Below are positions 50,501 to 63,382 of a DNA stretch of 64,000 nucleotides, in pieces. The number at the start of each line of letters is the position of its first letter. Position 1 is the stretch's first letter. A model generated the notes under the pieces. It did no database searches. It was not told the DNA's origin and saw only the letters and a list, made by a program, of their open reading frames with translations. The translations under genes and the position numbers were made by a program. The DNA is from Maea johnstoni (Eukaryota; Annelida; Polychaeta; Spionida; Magelonidae): the NCBI GenBank assembly GCA_963942565.1, contig OZ012685.1, forward strand, positions 19,082,044-19,146,043. Direction: 5' to 3'.

Positions 50501-51419
50501 ACACAAACACAAAAGACGGATTATAGCTGGGTCAATAAGTCTAGCTGGAGATGTTTATATTGCTCTCAGCTTTTAGAAAAGCTCAAAATTGCATTCTTGT
50601 AATGTACCTGGTTTCTGTTCGCTTCACATACTAAGAGGTGTGCCATCTCTAGGCCGTACAATCTATTTTGACCATCTTTATGGTTGGGGTCTTTCTTACA
50701 AAGCAGTCAGTTATCTATTTGCAGAACAGGTATTTCACTTGTGAACCTTTTGTACTCCCAATTATTGAGGTGCACTAAAGAGAAGGTTACCTGTGCATGC
50801 AATACCTTAATCAATGGAGCAGAAAATATACAATGTAGAAGTTGGCTTCTTTCACATTCATGCCAATGGAAATAAAATCTTTTACAGATAGCATATACAT
50901 GGATTATTATTCAATTTTTAGGAAAGGGTTGGTGCATTTGGTTTGAAATTTAGTCAGTTATTGCCAAATAGAATGGAAATATGTAAGTCTATCATACACA
51001 CTTTTTTGATTTAAGAGAACAAGAGAGAATTTAAGCTCACTTGCCAACAGAGGACTTTAACTGGCAAAAGCACTCTTTTTATGACTAAGAAATCTGGTAA
51101 GCTAAAACATATTTCTTTCTGGTTCTAGGCAATTTCTATTGAATTGATAATGATAGTAGTAAAGTGATATTATACTGTACATTTCCTAATGACATTGTCA
51201 AAGCATATCACATAAATTATCAATGTACTGATGTTAATGATCGATTGCTTCTCCTGCAAAAGCAGTGTTTTTAGTTGGGTTTTGAAGTTTTGATGTCTGA
51301 TCTCATTCCAAAGACCCTGGAAGGCTGTCACCTAACCATTGGCAATTAGTGTGCAGAAGGTTCCTAGTATGGACAACATCCTGACCCTTCTTTATGCATT
51401 GAATCCCATCTGAGCTATG

Positions 51420-51535
51420 TGAGGAAGTTGCCAATGATTTGGGTTCAGGCAGTGGTTTTCTCCACCACATACAACTAGCCAGTCACGATTTAGCCTAGAT
51501 ATGGTAGAAAAAGTGATGATAATGAAATAATCCAT
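51420..51535 (+). repeat. Dispersed repeat D, copy 3
   Basis: 'gaggaagttgccaatgattt', 'gcagtggttttctccacca', 'aactagccagtca' match the copies in the PDPK1 intron and at 62335. Confidence 0.6.
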
Positions 51536-51848
51536 TTGTATCAATCAGTGCCTGCTGATTGAGTAAAACCATCTTTACTTACTGCTCATGGTTGTAGTGG
51601 AGTTCCATAACCAGTCCAATTGACCTTTAGCAATTAGGTTGCTACCTGGTTGGTCTGGCCATAATTGCCTGTATTTACGAGAAGTTATCAATTACTAATA
51701 CTAATGTTCTCTAATGTGTAGAGAACAAACCACTGCCACTTAATAGTTCTGCCTAATTAGAGGAGCTGGCATTTTCCATTAGAAGGTACATGATTGTGAA
51801 GTCTGTATCAGTAGAGTGAGTTTTAAATACCTCCTGTATGCGCTGTAA

Positions 51849-52077
51849 CCCATTCATGCCTAGAGGGCTCCTAAAAATTGTCATATTGAGCTGTGATACG
51901 TTTGAAAAAAAAGGTTGGGAATTGAGCAAAAATTCATAAAATATTTGGAGATGAGTTCTAGGCTGGATTCTAGTAAATGGTTCTGCTACAGATCCTTTTA
52001 AAGAGGCTTTTGTAAAGAGAGATATCATCCAAATAGTCAGTCCCGTTTTGCCTTTGGCTACTACAGGCACTTATGGG
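51849..52077. mobile_element. TTAA-type MITE, CCCATT family (229 bp)
   Basis: CCCATTCATGCC on the left (TTAA decayed to GTAA) and GGCACTTATGGG followed by TTAA (52078-52081) on the right. Confidence 0.75.
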
Positions 52078-53119
52078 TTAAAGAACTTCATTCATGCTTG
52101 AGGTGGAGTGATAATGTACAATTTCCTTTTTTTGCTAAAGTTGGTGTGCAGTGTACTGTTTCCTTTTTTTTTAAACCCATTTGCATATTGAGAGTACACT
52201 TGGTCAGAATATTGGAAATATCTTGAAAACAATTCACTTATTTGAGAAATGTTTGACTACTTTACATATTGATCATATTGGGTGTGTGGTAGGTCAGATT
52301 GAGGGGCCCGAGGCTAGGTAGTTTCAACCTATTCTCCATACAATTTAATTTGTAAGTATACCTTACGGATAAAGCATGAATCCCTTATCCCTAAAATCTA
52401 CCCAGGGGGCTTATTTTGGTCTTTATCAAGTGCTCTCATTCATAATGTGGAATCAGAAATGCTATGTTTCATTATCAAGAACATTCAGTTATGGTTTGAA
52501 TCTAGTCCTATAGCCCTTGAATGTGTGATACTGTGGTGCCATACTCTCAAAGGTAGACTAGGCCCCTAGTTCCCAAAAGTTGATATTCCCTTCTGAGTTG
52601 ACCAAGCAGTGTGGTGGAGTACCAGCAATGTGAGATTAATATGAACAAATTTGGCTACTTTGACCATCCAGCAACAGAAAAACAGAAAAGTTACATGTGA
52701 CAGCCAAGAAATATAGGCTACTAGTACTAGCCTGTATGGTTGTGATATGGACCAGTCTGATGGCTCTTCTCACTTACGGTCATAAATCATCTTGCACCAG
52801 CAACTAGACAGAGAGCAAATTTACATAGGGCATTATTCAAGTAGCTGTGACAATAAATTCTATTACTTACACAAGGCCATCAAATCTCAGAGGGAGATAC
52901 CAGTGGCTTGGCACTTTCATCGGAAAGTGCTTAGAGACCGCCTGCTATGGTAGCAAGTAGCACTTACTACCCAATAAATGTTCTTTTGCTGTGGTATCTC
53001 ACTCTGCTTATCTAGAAATTGTCCCCCTAAATTAATTAGACTTTTGAATGGCATGGTAAATGGATACTGGCTATCAGAAATGGCTGTGAGAATGTGAGAT
53101 ATATACCTGTTATTGAGGT

Positions 53120-53290
53120 AGTAGGGTAGACTCGCTAAGTCTGTGGTATATGTCTCTTTACTGATTTGAGAGTCACTGATCTACCCTGAGATGATTTCAG
53201 ACCAAGTTTAGTTATTCAGACATCATCCCTACTTACCATCTAGTATTGTGGTGGCTTTATACCTAACTCAGTCTGAGAACCAGGCTACTG
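53120..53290. repeat. Diverged relative of the 15335-16060 repeat block
   Basis: It shares 'tgatctaccctgag', 'gatttcag..ca.gtttagtt' and 'ggtggc.ttatacctaac' with the tandem array and the sequence after it at 16 kb, so the parent repeat was longer than one array unit. Confidence 0.55.
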
Positions 53291-53604
53291 TTGAGGTAGG
53301 GTAAAACGAAGGGATAAGTCACCTGTATTCAGAACAGGCTATAGGTCTGGTCAAATCCGAAGCAGGTCTATGGGCCCACATGCTTACAAGATCAATTAGA
53401 CCACACTGGGAGGAAGTTAGTGCATGAAATATAGACCTTTAATTACTATAGATGGAATTTGAAGAATGATTGAGTCTGAGAGCCAAAATAATTACAATTT
53501 TATATAATAAAATCTGATCAATTAAAGTAAACATGGAGCATTGTCTTTTTGACGGTGTAAAAATAGGACAATCATGCAAGCTGTTCACTTATTAGTCCTG
53601 AATA

Positions 53605-53860
53605 AGCATCATGAGTACTACAATCACCAGCGAAAGTGATTTCTCTCAGATGCATCATGAAAAATAATCTGAACATAACTCCTAAAAAAATTGACTTGCC
53701 CAGGGCACCCGATCTTCACTTCTCCATAAGTAAGCAGCGGTAGTCATGTAATCACCAGAGAAAATGATTATTCTCAGATGCATCATGAAAATAATCTCTG
53801 ACCATAACTCCTAAAAAAATTGACTTGCCCAGGGCACCCGATCTTCACTTTTCTCACCTT
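53605..53860. repeat. Direct duplication, ~121-bp unit, 2 copies
   Basis: Two copies of a unit with 'aatcaccag.gaaa.tgatt', 'ctcagatgcatcatgaaaa' and 'gacttgcccagggcacccga'. The second half of the unit is identical in both copies, so it is recent. Confidence 0.88.
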
Positions 53861-54135
53861 CTCCCCAGATAACTGTTTTTGTTACCTTGGCGATAAGCGT
53901 TATAGATACCTGTCATGCAAAGAGCATGTTAAGTGTGCTAATGGTGGTGCAGATTTGTTCCTCCCCTAGTGATTTCCCTTGTGCTGTTGAATTATTAACG
54001 TTAATTAGTGTGGAACGAGATTGCTCAATATGTTGATATTTTAATCATGCTCATCGGAGGTCATCTCTTGATTACATCATGCGTGTACCTAATATTTTAG
54101 TGGTTTGTAATTTCCGTAACCCTTTCATGCCCCTT

Positions 54136-54458
54136 CAGGGTGCTAGCCAGGATTTAGGAACAGGGTGCCCAAAGCTGGCAATCCTGAAATTTTGGGGCAT
54201 CCTAATTTTTAAGGGAGACCTACAATATACATAGAAAACAACCTTGTATGCATGTATTTTCTTATTGAAATATGGCATAATATCACTATAAAATGTCTTG
54301 ACATTTATATTGAGGTGAAATGAATTCAATCATATGTTTGAAAATGTCATTTTTCAAAAATACGATCCGCAAAATTTGGGTGTCCTGGGGCTGGAGAGTG
54401 ATTTTTGAGGGTTTGGTTTTCCAAATGACACCCAGGTGCCCTGCTGGCTAAAACTATG
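54136..54458. mobile_element. CAGGG-family hAT-like MITE (323 bp)
   Basis: Left CAGGGTGCTAGCCAGGATTT; right CTGCTGGCTAAAACTATG. The interior follows the 16461 copy ('aaattttggggcatcctaat', 'caatatacat'). No clear flanking duplication. Confidence 0.75.
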
Positions 54459-55436
54459 TGCTCACGTTACTCTTCAAATAGGTTTGTTAGAATGTATGAA
54501 ATGATTTGTTGATATTCTGATTCTGAATCATGAATGTATGAAACGATTTGTTGATATTCTGAATCATGCTCATCATGGCTCATTTCTTGATTGATTCATG
54601 AATCAACTTAGTATTTTGCTGGTGTGTAATTTCTGGAACCCATTGAGGCTCAAAGTTACCTCTGGAAAAGTATGATAGAGTCAGTGTTTGGTAGTAATAG
54701 TTCATAGCCGAAGAACTCTCCATTACCTGACAATAATGGGCACTGAGGCTAAGACAAGGTTTCCATTGTTATCAGGTAATGGGCGGTTCGGAGTAAAACC
54801 CACCATTCTTTCATCAGGCCCCTTCCACCATTGTGTTAGGGATGAAGGGTTGCCGTAAAAGATTGGACCACCCTAAACCACTTAATATATGGAAACAATG
54901 GGTCAATGGAAACAATTGCTATTTGACCTAGAACTTAAGTCTACATTACCTGAAATAATGCAGAGTCAGGACAAAGTATACTCACACTACTAGTGGATTT
55001 TACTAGTTAGAAAGTGGTCGATGTGGAAATGATAATCATTTTTCCCAACAAATAATTTAAACAAATGCTTCCATCAGAAAGATTTTAGGATATTTTGTCA
55101 GTGTTTGACAGCTGCTTTAGGGATGAATTTGTCAGTCTTCATTTTCACCCCTTTGGGCTGTAAGGCTACCTTTTCAATTTAACTCAGATGTTTGCAAAAA
55201 ATTGCAATGATTCAAATTGATCTTTAGTGTTGGTCTTGCCTCTAGTCTACCTGACCATGGCATTGACAATTTAATGCACATAGCAAAAAAAAAAAATTCA
55301 AACATTATTAGAAAATTCCATAAACTAAAATGCAGGAAAACAATACAATAGCCTAGTTGATGTATGCTTAACAATGTCTGCTGTTTTGTATTAATTATGG
55401 ACTAAGCATTAGAGCTAAAATAAGACTACACATAGT

Positions 55437-55765
55437 GTTTCCTCTCAAGGAGGAAATAATCTGAAATTGTATAAACTTGCTTTGATATTAGAAAAGATTA
55501 CTGTATCATTAGGGATTATAAGCCTTTTATTATTTCTAGGTATAAGAAACTATGGCTTTCCTTCCATTTTGATTGTATATAACAGGACGGTCCTCTCAAG
55601 GAGGAAATAATCTGAAATTGTATAAACTTGCTTTGAAATGAGGTATCTAAGATTAGAAGGGATTACTGTATCATAAGGGATTATAAGCCTTTTATTATAT
55701 CTGGGTATAAGTAACCACAGCTTTCCCTCCATATTGATTGTATTGTATGTAACAGGACGGTCTGT
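55437..55765. repeat. Direct duplication, ~155-bp unit, 2 copies
   Basis: Both copies start 'tcctctcaaggaggaaataa' (about 55439 and 55591) and share 'ctgaaattgtataaacttgc' and 'aagccttttattat'. They differ by a ~15-base indel and scattered changes. Confidence 0.88.
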
Positions 55766-57173
55766 ATGTTAGTACACTTGTTGCTAAGGGGCCGGAGCTG
55801 TGAGCATGACAGCCAGCCATGATTGGCAGCATATATAATTACATGAACTGTAACTAGCCATGTGCTTCATGTTGACTGCTATGTACATGCATTATAAATT
55901 TTGTTTATGAACGTTATTTCAAATGATACTGTGGTCACTTATGAATCACGTATGGGGTTATTTAAAAATAAAAAAAATATTACTTGTTTTATTTCATTTT
56001 CAATAAAATAACTGAGAGCTGAACATATGTCCATGAAAATAATAATTTTATGAAATCCAACAATCCAAAATAAAAAAAACAATTGATAGGAAGTGAATAA
56101 ATAGTATATTCTTTAAAACAAGATACTTGTGTTTAGCTTAGTGTTGGTGGATACAGGTAGATTTTCTATAAGGGATGATTAAAACATGGCTTAAAATGGT
56201 CTAAAATTTAAACAAACCTGTGTATCATATAATATTTTGTCACCGATCAAGAGGGTGATCATTAATTATTATTTCATTTTTATGGTGATCTGCTTAATTT
56301 CCCTAATAGAATGAATTCCATGTAATATCTGGACTTCTGTCTGTAGTATGCAGGCAGATAGGAGTGTCCTCTCTTAGTTACGCGACTTGGGGACAACTTC
56401 GGCATGAACAACAGTATGTGAATAGATAGTAAAACTATGCACCAAGAACTCCCCAAAATATCCAGAAAAAAATCCTCTTCGCCATGTCAAGATTATAAAC
56501 TTACCTAGTATTGCCTGAAAAGTTGTATTCCTAGGGTTTCCTTGTTCTTCTGGGAGCCTGGAATAGTGGATATTCTCCCTGTAGAGCCCGGGTAGCAAGT
56601 GATCAGCTGCTGTGGCAAATGGGATTGTCAACACAAGCCTGGCTTCTGGTAACTAAGCAACCATGACTCAATACCCACGTGTGTTGCATGTAAAGAGTGC
56701 TCTGCTTGATGGGAGTTACCAACCGCTAAGGGCTATTCTACCAATCTGCCAATCGGCTGCAAATGGCTATCCACTCCACTGAACTCCACAAGCAAGTTAA
56801 AGGGGTCTATTGTTATGTAAATGAGGGGTGACAATGCTGGGGTTTAAGCTTGGATGCCCTGTCACAGTGGACCGTACTGCATGAGAGGAGATATTTTTAC
56901 CTGCTCTGTTTTAGGTTTGTGGGTCATACCTGTGAACTTTGATCCTCTGTTTAATCGCAGGTGATATATGTCTGTCTTACACTGATCTGTATGGGTAATC
57001 AATAGGCCACCCACTGCCTAGCCTGGTGAGAAAACAGCCAGTCTCATTTAAAGGTGAATTCCACAGGCCTAATCTTTAAATTTAATCATGTAGACAAAGT
57101 CATCACATTTTATTTCCTTTAAATTTTCACACCATTTGTCATTATCACAATATCCTACTTTTAGACATTGTCA

Positions 57174-57190
57174 TTATCATCATCATCATT

Positions 57191-57243
<53 letters not shown>

Positions 57244-57262
57244 TGTTATCATCATCATCATA
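57174..57262. repeat. (CAT)n microsatellite
   Basis: About 90 bases of CAT/TCA repeats with few interruptions. Confidence 0.95.
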
Positions 57263-58161
57263 AAAATTGTCAGTTGTCCTCCTTACATTCAACCTCACCA
57301 TAAAATTAATGCCTCATATGTTTTGACATCACCATAATTGCTCTTTCCATTCTTTTTTGGTTTAAAACCTGTCATTCATTATAATAAAGCATATTTAACT
57401 AATCTAAATAATACCTTGATTGTATTTTCTAAATCTGACTATTTGATCGACATGGAAATTTGTAGATAAATATTTAGTAAATCAAAAAGAATTATGATTA
57501 AAGAGCTTTGTGAAATTAACTAAACAGTAGGAGCAGTGAATTACCCTTAATGGCAATAATTATTGGGACTCAAGGCTTATTCTACTTGACATTTCTGTCG
57601 ATCAGTTAATTTATGGTTAATAGCAATTGGGGATTGTAGTTCACACTTAACCAGTTACCTCGACTAGAGTTTTTAAAACATTCTCTCTTTCATTCAGAAT
57701 GTTGTTGATAAATAGTTTATTGTCCAATCTAGATAATGACATTCATTACATGCAATACACATGTGTTAAAAATCTGGATTCATTCAGAATTGTGTTTTTG
57801 AAAGCCTTGCTTTTAGGGTAGAAACAGGCCACTATGTTATCATCCCTAGCTAGAACTGAAGGAGCATGTATACTTTTTGATAAGGATGGAGAAGATGATG
57901 AAACTCATTTTGCTGGAAGATGTGTTTACAGTGATCACTTATACAATTTAAATGATATTGGAAAGTTGAAAGAGTAGACCCTGATTACTACTGTAGCCTG
58001 TTTTTATGAGATGTATTTTAGAGGGAATATTTACAAGCCTACCCATAATCCTTTATGACTTTGAAATCCATATTAATACCAGTCCACCTTCCCCTTGATC
58101 TTGTCATTTCAACCAATGGGGTTTGCCAATACACTGTCTTGTATTTGCAAGCCTTCTTGTT

Positions 58162-58644
<483 letters not shown>

Positions 58645-59396
58645 TATCTACAAAAAGTTATCTAAGCAATGTCCTATCATTCAAATGTGACATTGGTAAA
58701 GGAGCTTCATCTATCAATTTTCCTTTGGAATATGCCCGCAGGGCTGTGGTGCAATTAAAAGTGGTTCAATATAGTACATGCAAAATTCTGAAACACGTAA
58801 ATGTGTTTTTTTCATAAAGAACAATCTGAGAAAATTAGTTTTGTATATTCGATTATTGGTTTTCCTACACATAAATGGCTGCCTTCTCTTCCTGTTATTG
58901 GTTTAACTGCTTTTCGCTAGAGGACTCTTTTAGTTTGATATGTGAAAATAAAATTTTTGAACAGAGATTATTTTAGAAAATATTTGAGGAAATGTTGTGT
59001 TTCCTTTACTTAGAAAAAAATGTCCTGAAAGATTTTGAGATATTCTCTTTTTTATATGATTTCCTTTATTTTGTCATAAAATGTAGAGCCTCTTGGGACT
59101 AAAGGGTTAATATTCCTAGCTTGTTTAGAAATAATCTGTCAATAACAGGTAACAGGTATTGATTAACTTATGTTGCTATGGGGACATGTTGTCGGTATGG
59201 CGCCTTCAATTCAACTCTAACAGGTTTTTGTCAGTCACCAGTCAATGCATTTCTTTGTTGAGTGATGTGTTTTGAAGAAGTTCAATAGAAAGAAATATAA
59301 CGGTGGTAAAAAAATATCTTTCCTGATCAATGATTTCATTAGATTTTCTGAAAGACTGTCCTGATACGTCCATGCTGGCTATTGGCTCATTGTTAA

Positions 59397-59609
59397 CCCA
59401 TTCATGCCCATAGTAGCCAAAACCGCCTGACTATTTTGGTGATATCTCCCTTAAAAGCGCAATATTTAAAAAACATTTGAAGGAAAATTGTTCATTTAAA
59501 CTCTACTACTCTACTACTACTACGAATTAATGCTTTATTCCAAAGTTATTTTCAAAAGTATGAATAGTCCAGATGACACTTGTCAAGTAGATCTTCAAGC
59601 ACGAATGTG
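59397..59609. mobile_element. TTAA-type MITE, CCCATT family (213 bp)
   Basis: Perfect TTAA flanks (59393-59396, 59610-59613); ends CCCATTCATGCCCATAG and AAGCACGAATGTG. A short CTACTACTA run lies inside. Confidence 0.8.
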
Positions 59610-60334
59610 TTAACCTGTTCCTCCCACAGCACCCCATTAAGCCTGGTTAGTTTGGGGACATCTTTCAAATGAAAAGCATCAGTGGGAATTAGGAAAATAT
59701 TTGCAGGTGAGATTTTCACAGCATCCCTAGAGCAATATTCATTCAGTTATATTTTTCATACAAAAAATTGTTTTCAGAGGTGTTGCCTCGAGTGTCCAGG
59801 ACTTCTAGTGAAATTTCTGTGTATGATGGCATTAATCCAATCATACCATTGTCTTATGTATCGTATCCTAGTCAGCTGAGCATGATATGAGATTCAATGC
59901 AGTCACAAATGTGCTTTGAGTGTTCCAATTCTAATCTATAAGCATACTTGTGTATTGGTCTTGTATAATTTGCACCACCATACCCTGGAACATTCACAGG
60001 CTGTTTCAATGAATAATGGATGAAGGATTATGCTCAGGTCACTATCACCTGACATTCAAAGGGGAATGACAAAAAACTGTCACTAAGTGTGTTTAAATGT
60101 TAGGCAGCTCAGTGAATAGACTAGACATGCAGGAAAATTACATACCTAGACACCCAGAACAACCATGAATATTTAAGCTATATTGGATTTCATGGGTGTT
60201 TTGTTTTAATATGAAGGCAGGTCTCATTTCATAAAGTATCTTTATTGGTAACTAAAACAGCTACATTGTGTTTCTAGAGCCTTGCACTAAAGTGATTTAG
60301 GTTGCATCAGGTTTTATGGTTATTCCATTTTTAC

Positions 60335-60547
60335 CCCTTCCCATGTTGAAGCTACTTTCATCCTATCCAAAGCACAAGGACATTAAGATTTTTGAACACC
60401 ATCTAGACCCTATCATGTTGGTATTCATTGGATAGCTCTCATTGAGTACTCTCTGATGAGTACCAATGTAACAGGGTTTCAGTCATTTCTTTTTAGTTTT
60501 TTTGCATCATTTTGTACTGGCCAAATTAGTCACCAGCAGAATAAAGG
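60335..60547 (-). mobile_element. TTAA-type MITE, CCCTT family (213 bp)
   Basis: Left TTAC then CCCTTCCCATGTTGAAGC; right 'caccagcagaataaagg' then TTAA (60548-60551). It is the best preserved full copy of the family here. Confidence 0.82.
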
Positions 60548-60980
60548 TTAAATACAAGAATTTAACTGATAAGGTATGTTCAGTTATTGGACTAAATGGA
60601 CTAAATTAATATGGTTAAAAAGGAACTCCTACTAAAAGTGAACCAAACACATTAAAACTCTGTATCCACCTCAGTAACTAAGGAAATACTTGCTGTATGT
60701 TTGTTCAACTGCAACAAATCTTTTCAACATGATGCCTCACACATCGATTGTTTCGCTATGTGCCATTAAGAAAAAGTGTAGCATTACTAATAATGGGGAG
60801 AATGTGTGAATATAATAGGGCTGCAGCACTGCAGTGTGCATTGATTTCCTTCTAACACATATCCACAGATAATAACCAGTTTAAATACTAGTTTAGCAGA
60901 ACAAATATGCACCTGTTGGTTGTTTGCACAAGTAAAATGCATATACAGGCTTTCAACATCCATACATATATATTTATTAA

Positions 60981-61150
60981 CCCATTAATGCTCCTCACAA
61001 TGGCCAAAAGCAGCCTGCCAATTGTGATTTAATCTTACAAGCAAAAGCAAATTTAGGAAAATATCTAAAAGAGAAATGTTATTTAAAACATTGCCAAATA
61101 CGCTACTTCAGATGTTTTGTAGAATTAATAATATCCAAAGTTACTATCAT
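60981..61150 (+). mobile_element. TTAA-type MITE, CCCATT family, partial
   Basis: TTAA (60977-60980) then CCCATTAATGCTCCTC, matching the copy that brackets 47313-47522. The right end is unclear, so the end coordinate is approximate. Confidence 0.55.
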
Positions 61151-61346
61151 ATGTTACATAGATCTAAATCCTTTTCTAGAGGAATTATAAGCGTAAAATT
61201 CCTATATGTAATATACATTTTAAAGATGAAGTGTATGTAATATCGTTGTATTTGTGCTTGCAAACATTTTACCATTTTTCTATGAATATGGTAGGATTTC
61301 TTTGATCTTTTGAAATGTATTTTAGTTATGTGATATAGTAATGTAG

Positions 61347-61900
61347 TTGCCCCCACATGGTTCTCTTGCCCCTACATGGCTGTCTTGGCCCAAGATGGCT
61401 GTTCTGGCCGCACATGGTCCTTTTTTGTCCCCCATGGCTGTCTTGGCCCTACATGGCTGTTTTTTGTTCCACATGGTTCACTTGCCCCTACATGGCTGTC
61501 TTGGCCAAAGATGGCTGTTCTGGCCGCACATGGTCCTTTTTTGTCCCCCATGGCTGTCTTGGCCCTACATGGCTGTTTTTTGTTCCACATGGTTCACTTG
61601 CCCCTACATGGCTGTCTTGGCCAAAGATGGCTGTTCTGGCCGCACATGGTCCTTTTTTGTCCCCCATGGCTGTCTTGGCCCTACATGGCTGTTTTTTGTT
61701 CCACATGGTTCACTTGCCCTTACATGGCTGTCTTGGCCAAAGATGGCTGTTCTGGCCGCACATGGTCCTCTTTTGTCCCCCATGGCTGTTTTTTGTTCCA
61801 CATGGTTCACTTACCCATACATGGTTCTCTTTTCCCTACACGGCTATCTTTGCCCAAAATTGCTGTTCCGGTCCCATATCATTGCACATGGCTCATTTTG
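61347..61900. repeat. 116-bp higher-order satellite, about 4 copies
   Basis: Full units start at about 61370, 61486, 61602 and 61718, with degenerate units at the edges. Each 116-bp unit is six ~17-21-bp sub-repeats sharing CATGG followed by a CTGTCTTGGCC-like tail. The three middle copies are almost identical. 116 is not a multiple of 3, so all three plus frames read the same cyclic peptide without stops. Confidence 0.95.
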
Positions 61901-62334
61901 CCACATGCAGGTTCAAAACTGACCATGGCCCTTTTTCTTTTCTCTAACTCTGATTTCTATGTATCAGCTCTTTCTTTGCTATAAGTGTACATGATGATAT
62001 TCAGTTTGATGTCTTGCTGTATATTTGTCTATATCTATAGCAGCACATGTTGCATGTCCACACATCAGGCCCACCTGCCCCTGATTGACATTTTCCTGAT
62101 TGATCATAGGTTGTAAGAGAGGATTTTGCTTCATGTTGAATTTTACGACTCATGTTCATCCGTCTCTTAATGTTGGGGCCTAGCATCATGCGGGAGATCT
62201 AAGGCCTTTGACCAACCTCTCCATAGATGTTAGACTAGCAGGGATTGGAAGGTATGAGTCTTAGGGAAGTATGAGTGTCAAGGATAACATGTATGATCTG
62301 AGAGACAGTCAATTATATATGGTGCTGTGATTTG

Positions 62335-62475
62335 GAATTTAGATTTTCATCACTCTTTCTGCCATAATGCGGTTTTGTCATGACTAGCCAGTCATAAGTG
62401 ATGAAGGAATCTGGAGTACTCAGAGAAAAACACTGCTTAGTCCCAAGTCACTGGCAACTTTTCCCCAAGTGGTCT
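62335..62475 (-). repeat. Dispersed repeat D, copy 4
   Basis: Reverse-strand copy with 'tttcatcactctttctgcca', 'gactagccagtca', 'gaaggaatctggagtactc' and 'aagtcactggcaacttt'. Confidence 0.65.
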
Positions 62476-62609
62476 GAGACAGCTATCAGTCAATAGGAAC
62501 GCCTTAGACCACACAGCCATAAGGGCTGGCCCGTATGATGTAGTCAAGAGGATATAATCACCCAGCCAATGAGATGCAGGCAACCAAGTCATGTTGTGAG
62601 TGCACTTCT

Positions 62610-62840
62610 TGTGGGAGCCATTCTGTTGATGTTGCTGGCCATACCGTTGACAGACCTATCCTCTAGTTACTGGTTCTAGAGCAGCTGAGGTTTATCACCC
62701 CAGAAAATGTCCATGATGGAGCCATTCACTTGATATTGCTGGTCATACTGTTGAAATTCAAATGGCACACCTATCCTCCAGTTATTGGTTCTAGAGCTCA
62801 CAGAAAGAGCACCTGAGGTTTATCACCCCAGAAAATGTCA
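62610..62840. repeat. Direct duplication, ~120-bp unit, 2 copies
   Basis: 'ggagccattc', 'tgttgctggccatac', 'ctatcctctagtta' and 'tgaggtttatcaccccagaa' appear twice in the same order; the second copy has a ~15-base extra segment. Confidence 0.85.
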
Positions 62841-63382
62841 GCATTTAACCTCTGCCCTCAGATCAATTATCTAATAGGGCAGTTAAAGCATAGCATGATG
62901 CTTTTCTATTTCTATCTCTGCCTTATGCAAGGGCATGAATATGAGTGCATATAGGCATAACAGTTAGCAACTCAATTCTATACATACCTGCCCTGATTTT
63001 CACAGGGGAAGTATCAAAAAATAGGGATTCACAATAATTTTGAAAATTTTGTCAGTTAGAGGGGTCAGTGGTTCTGAGTACTGCAAGTGTTAAATGTGAA
63101 ACTTTAGAATTGCTGAATTATAAGAATCTGGTTGTAATATGACAAGTAGTGTGTCAGCTAGTGTTCAGTGGTGATTCTGAGTACTCTAACAGTTCCCTCA
63201 TGTGGCGACAGTATGAACTAAATAGCCAGATAGCTGCTAGGCCATGTATGTGTGAGCACTGATTTATATGATAGGGTAAAACATGATAAAGGCTAGCGGT
63301 GAGGCCAGACTGGCAGGTAATAATGTATGGAAAGTCATGTGCCATTCCCCTATTTCATGGCTATTTCATACAAGAGAATTAA

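Noticed and set aside
61347-61984. Overlapping 190-200 codon frames on both strands
   Set aside because: They come from a stop-free 116-bp satellite and are equal in all three plus frames; no sign of coding.
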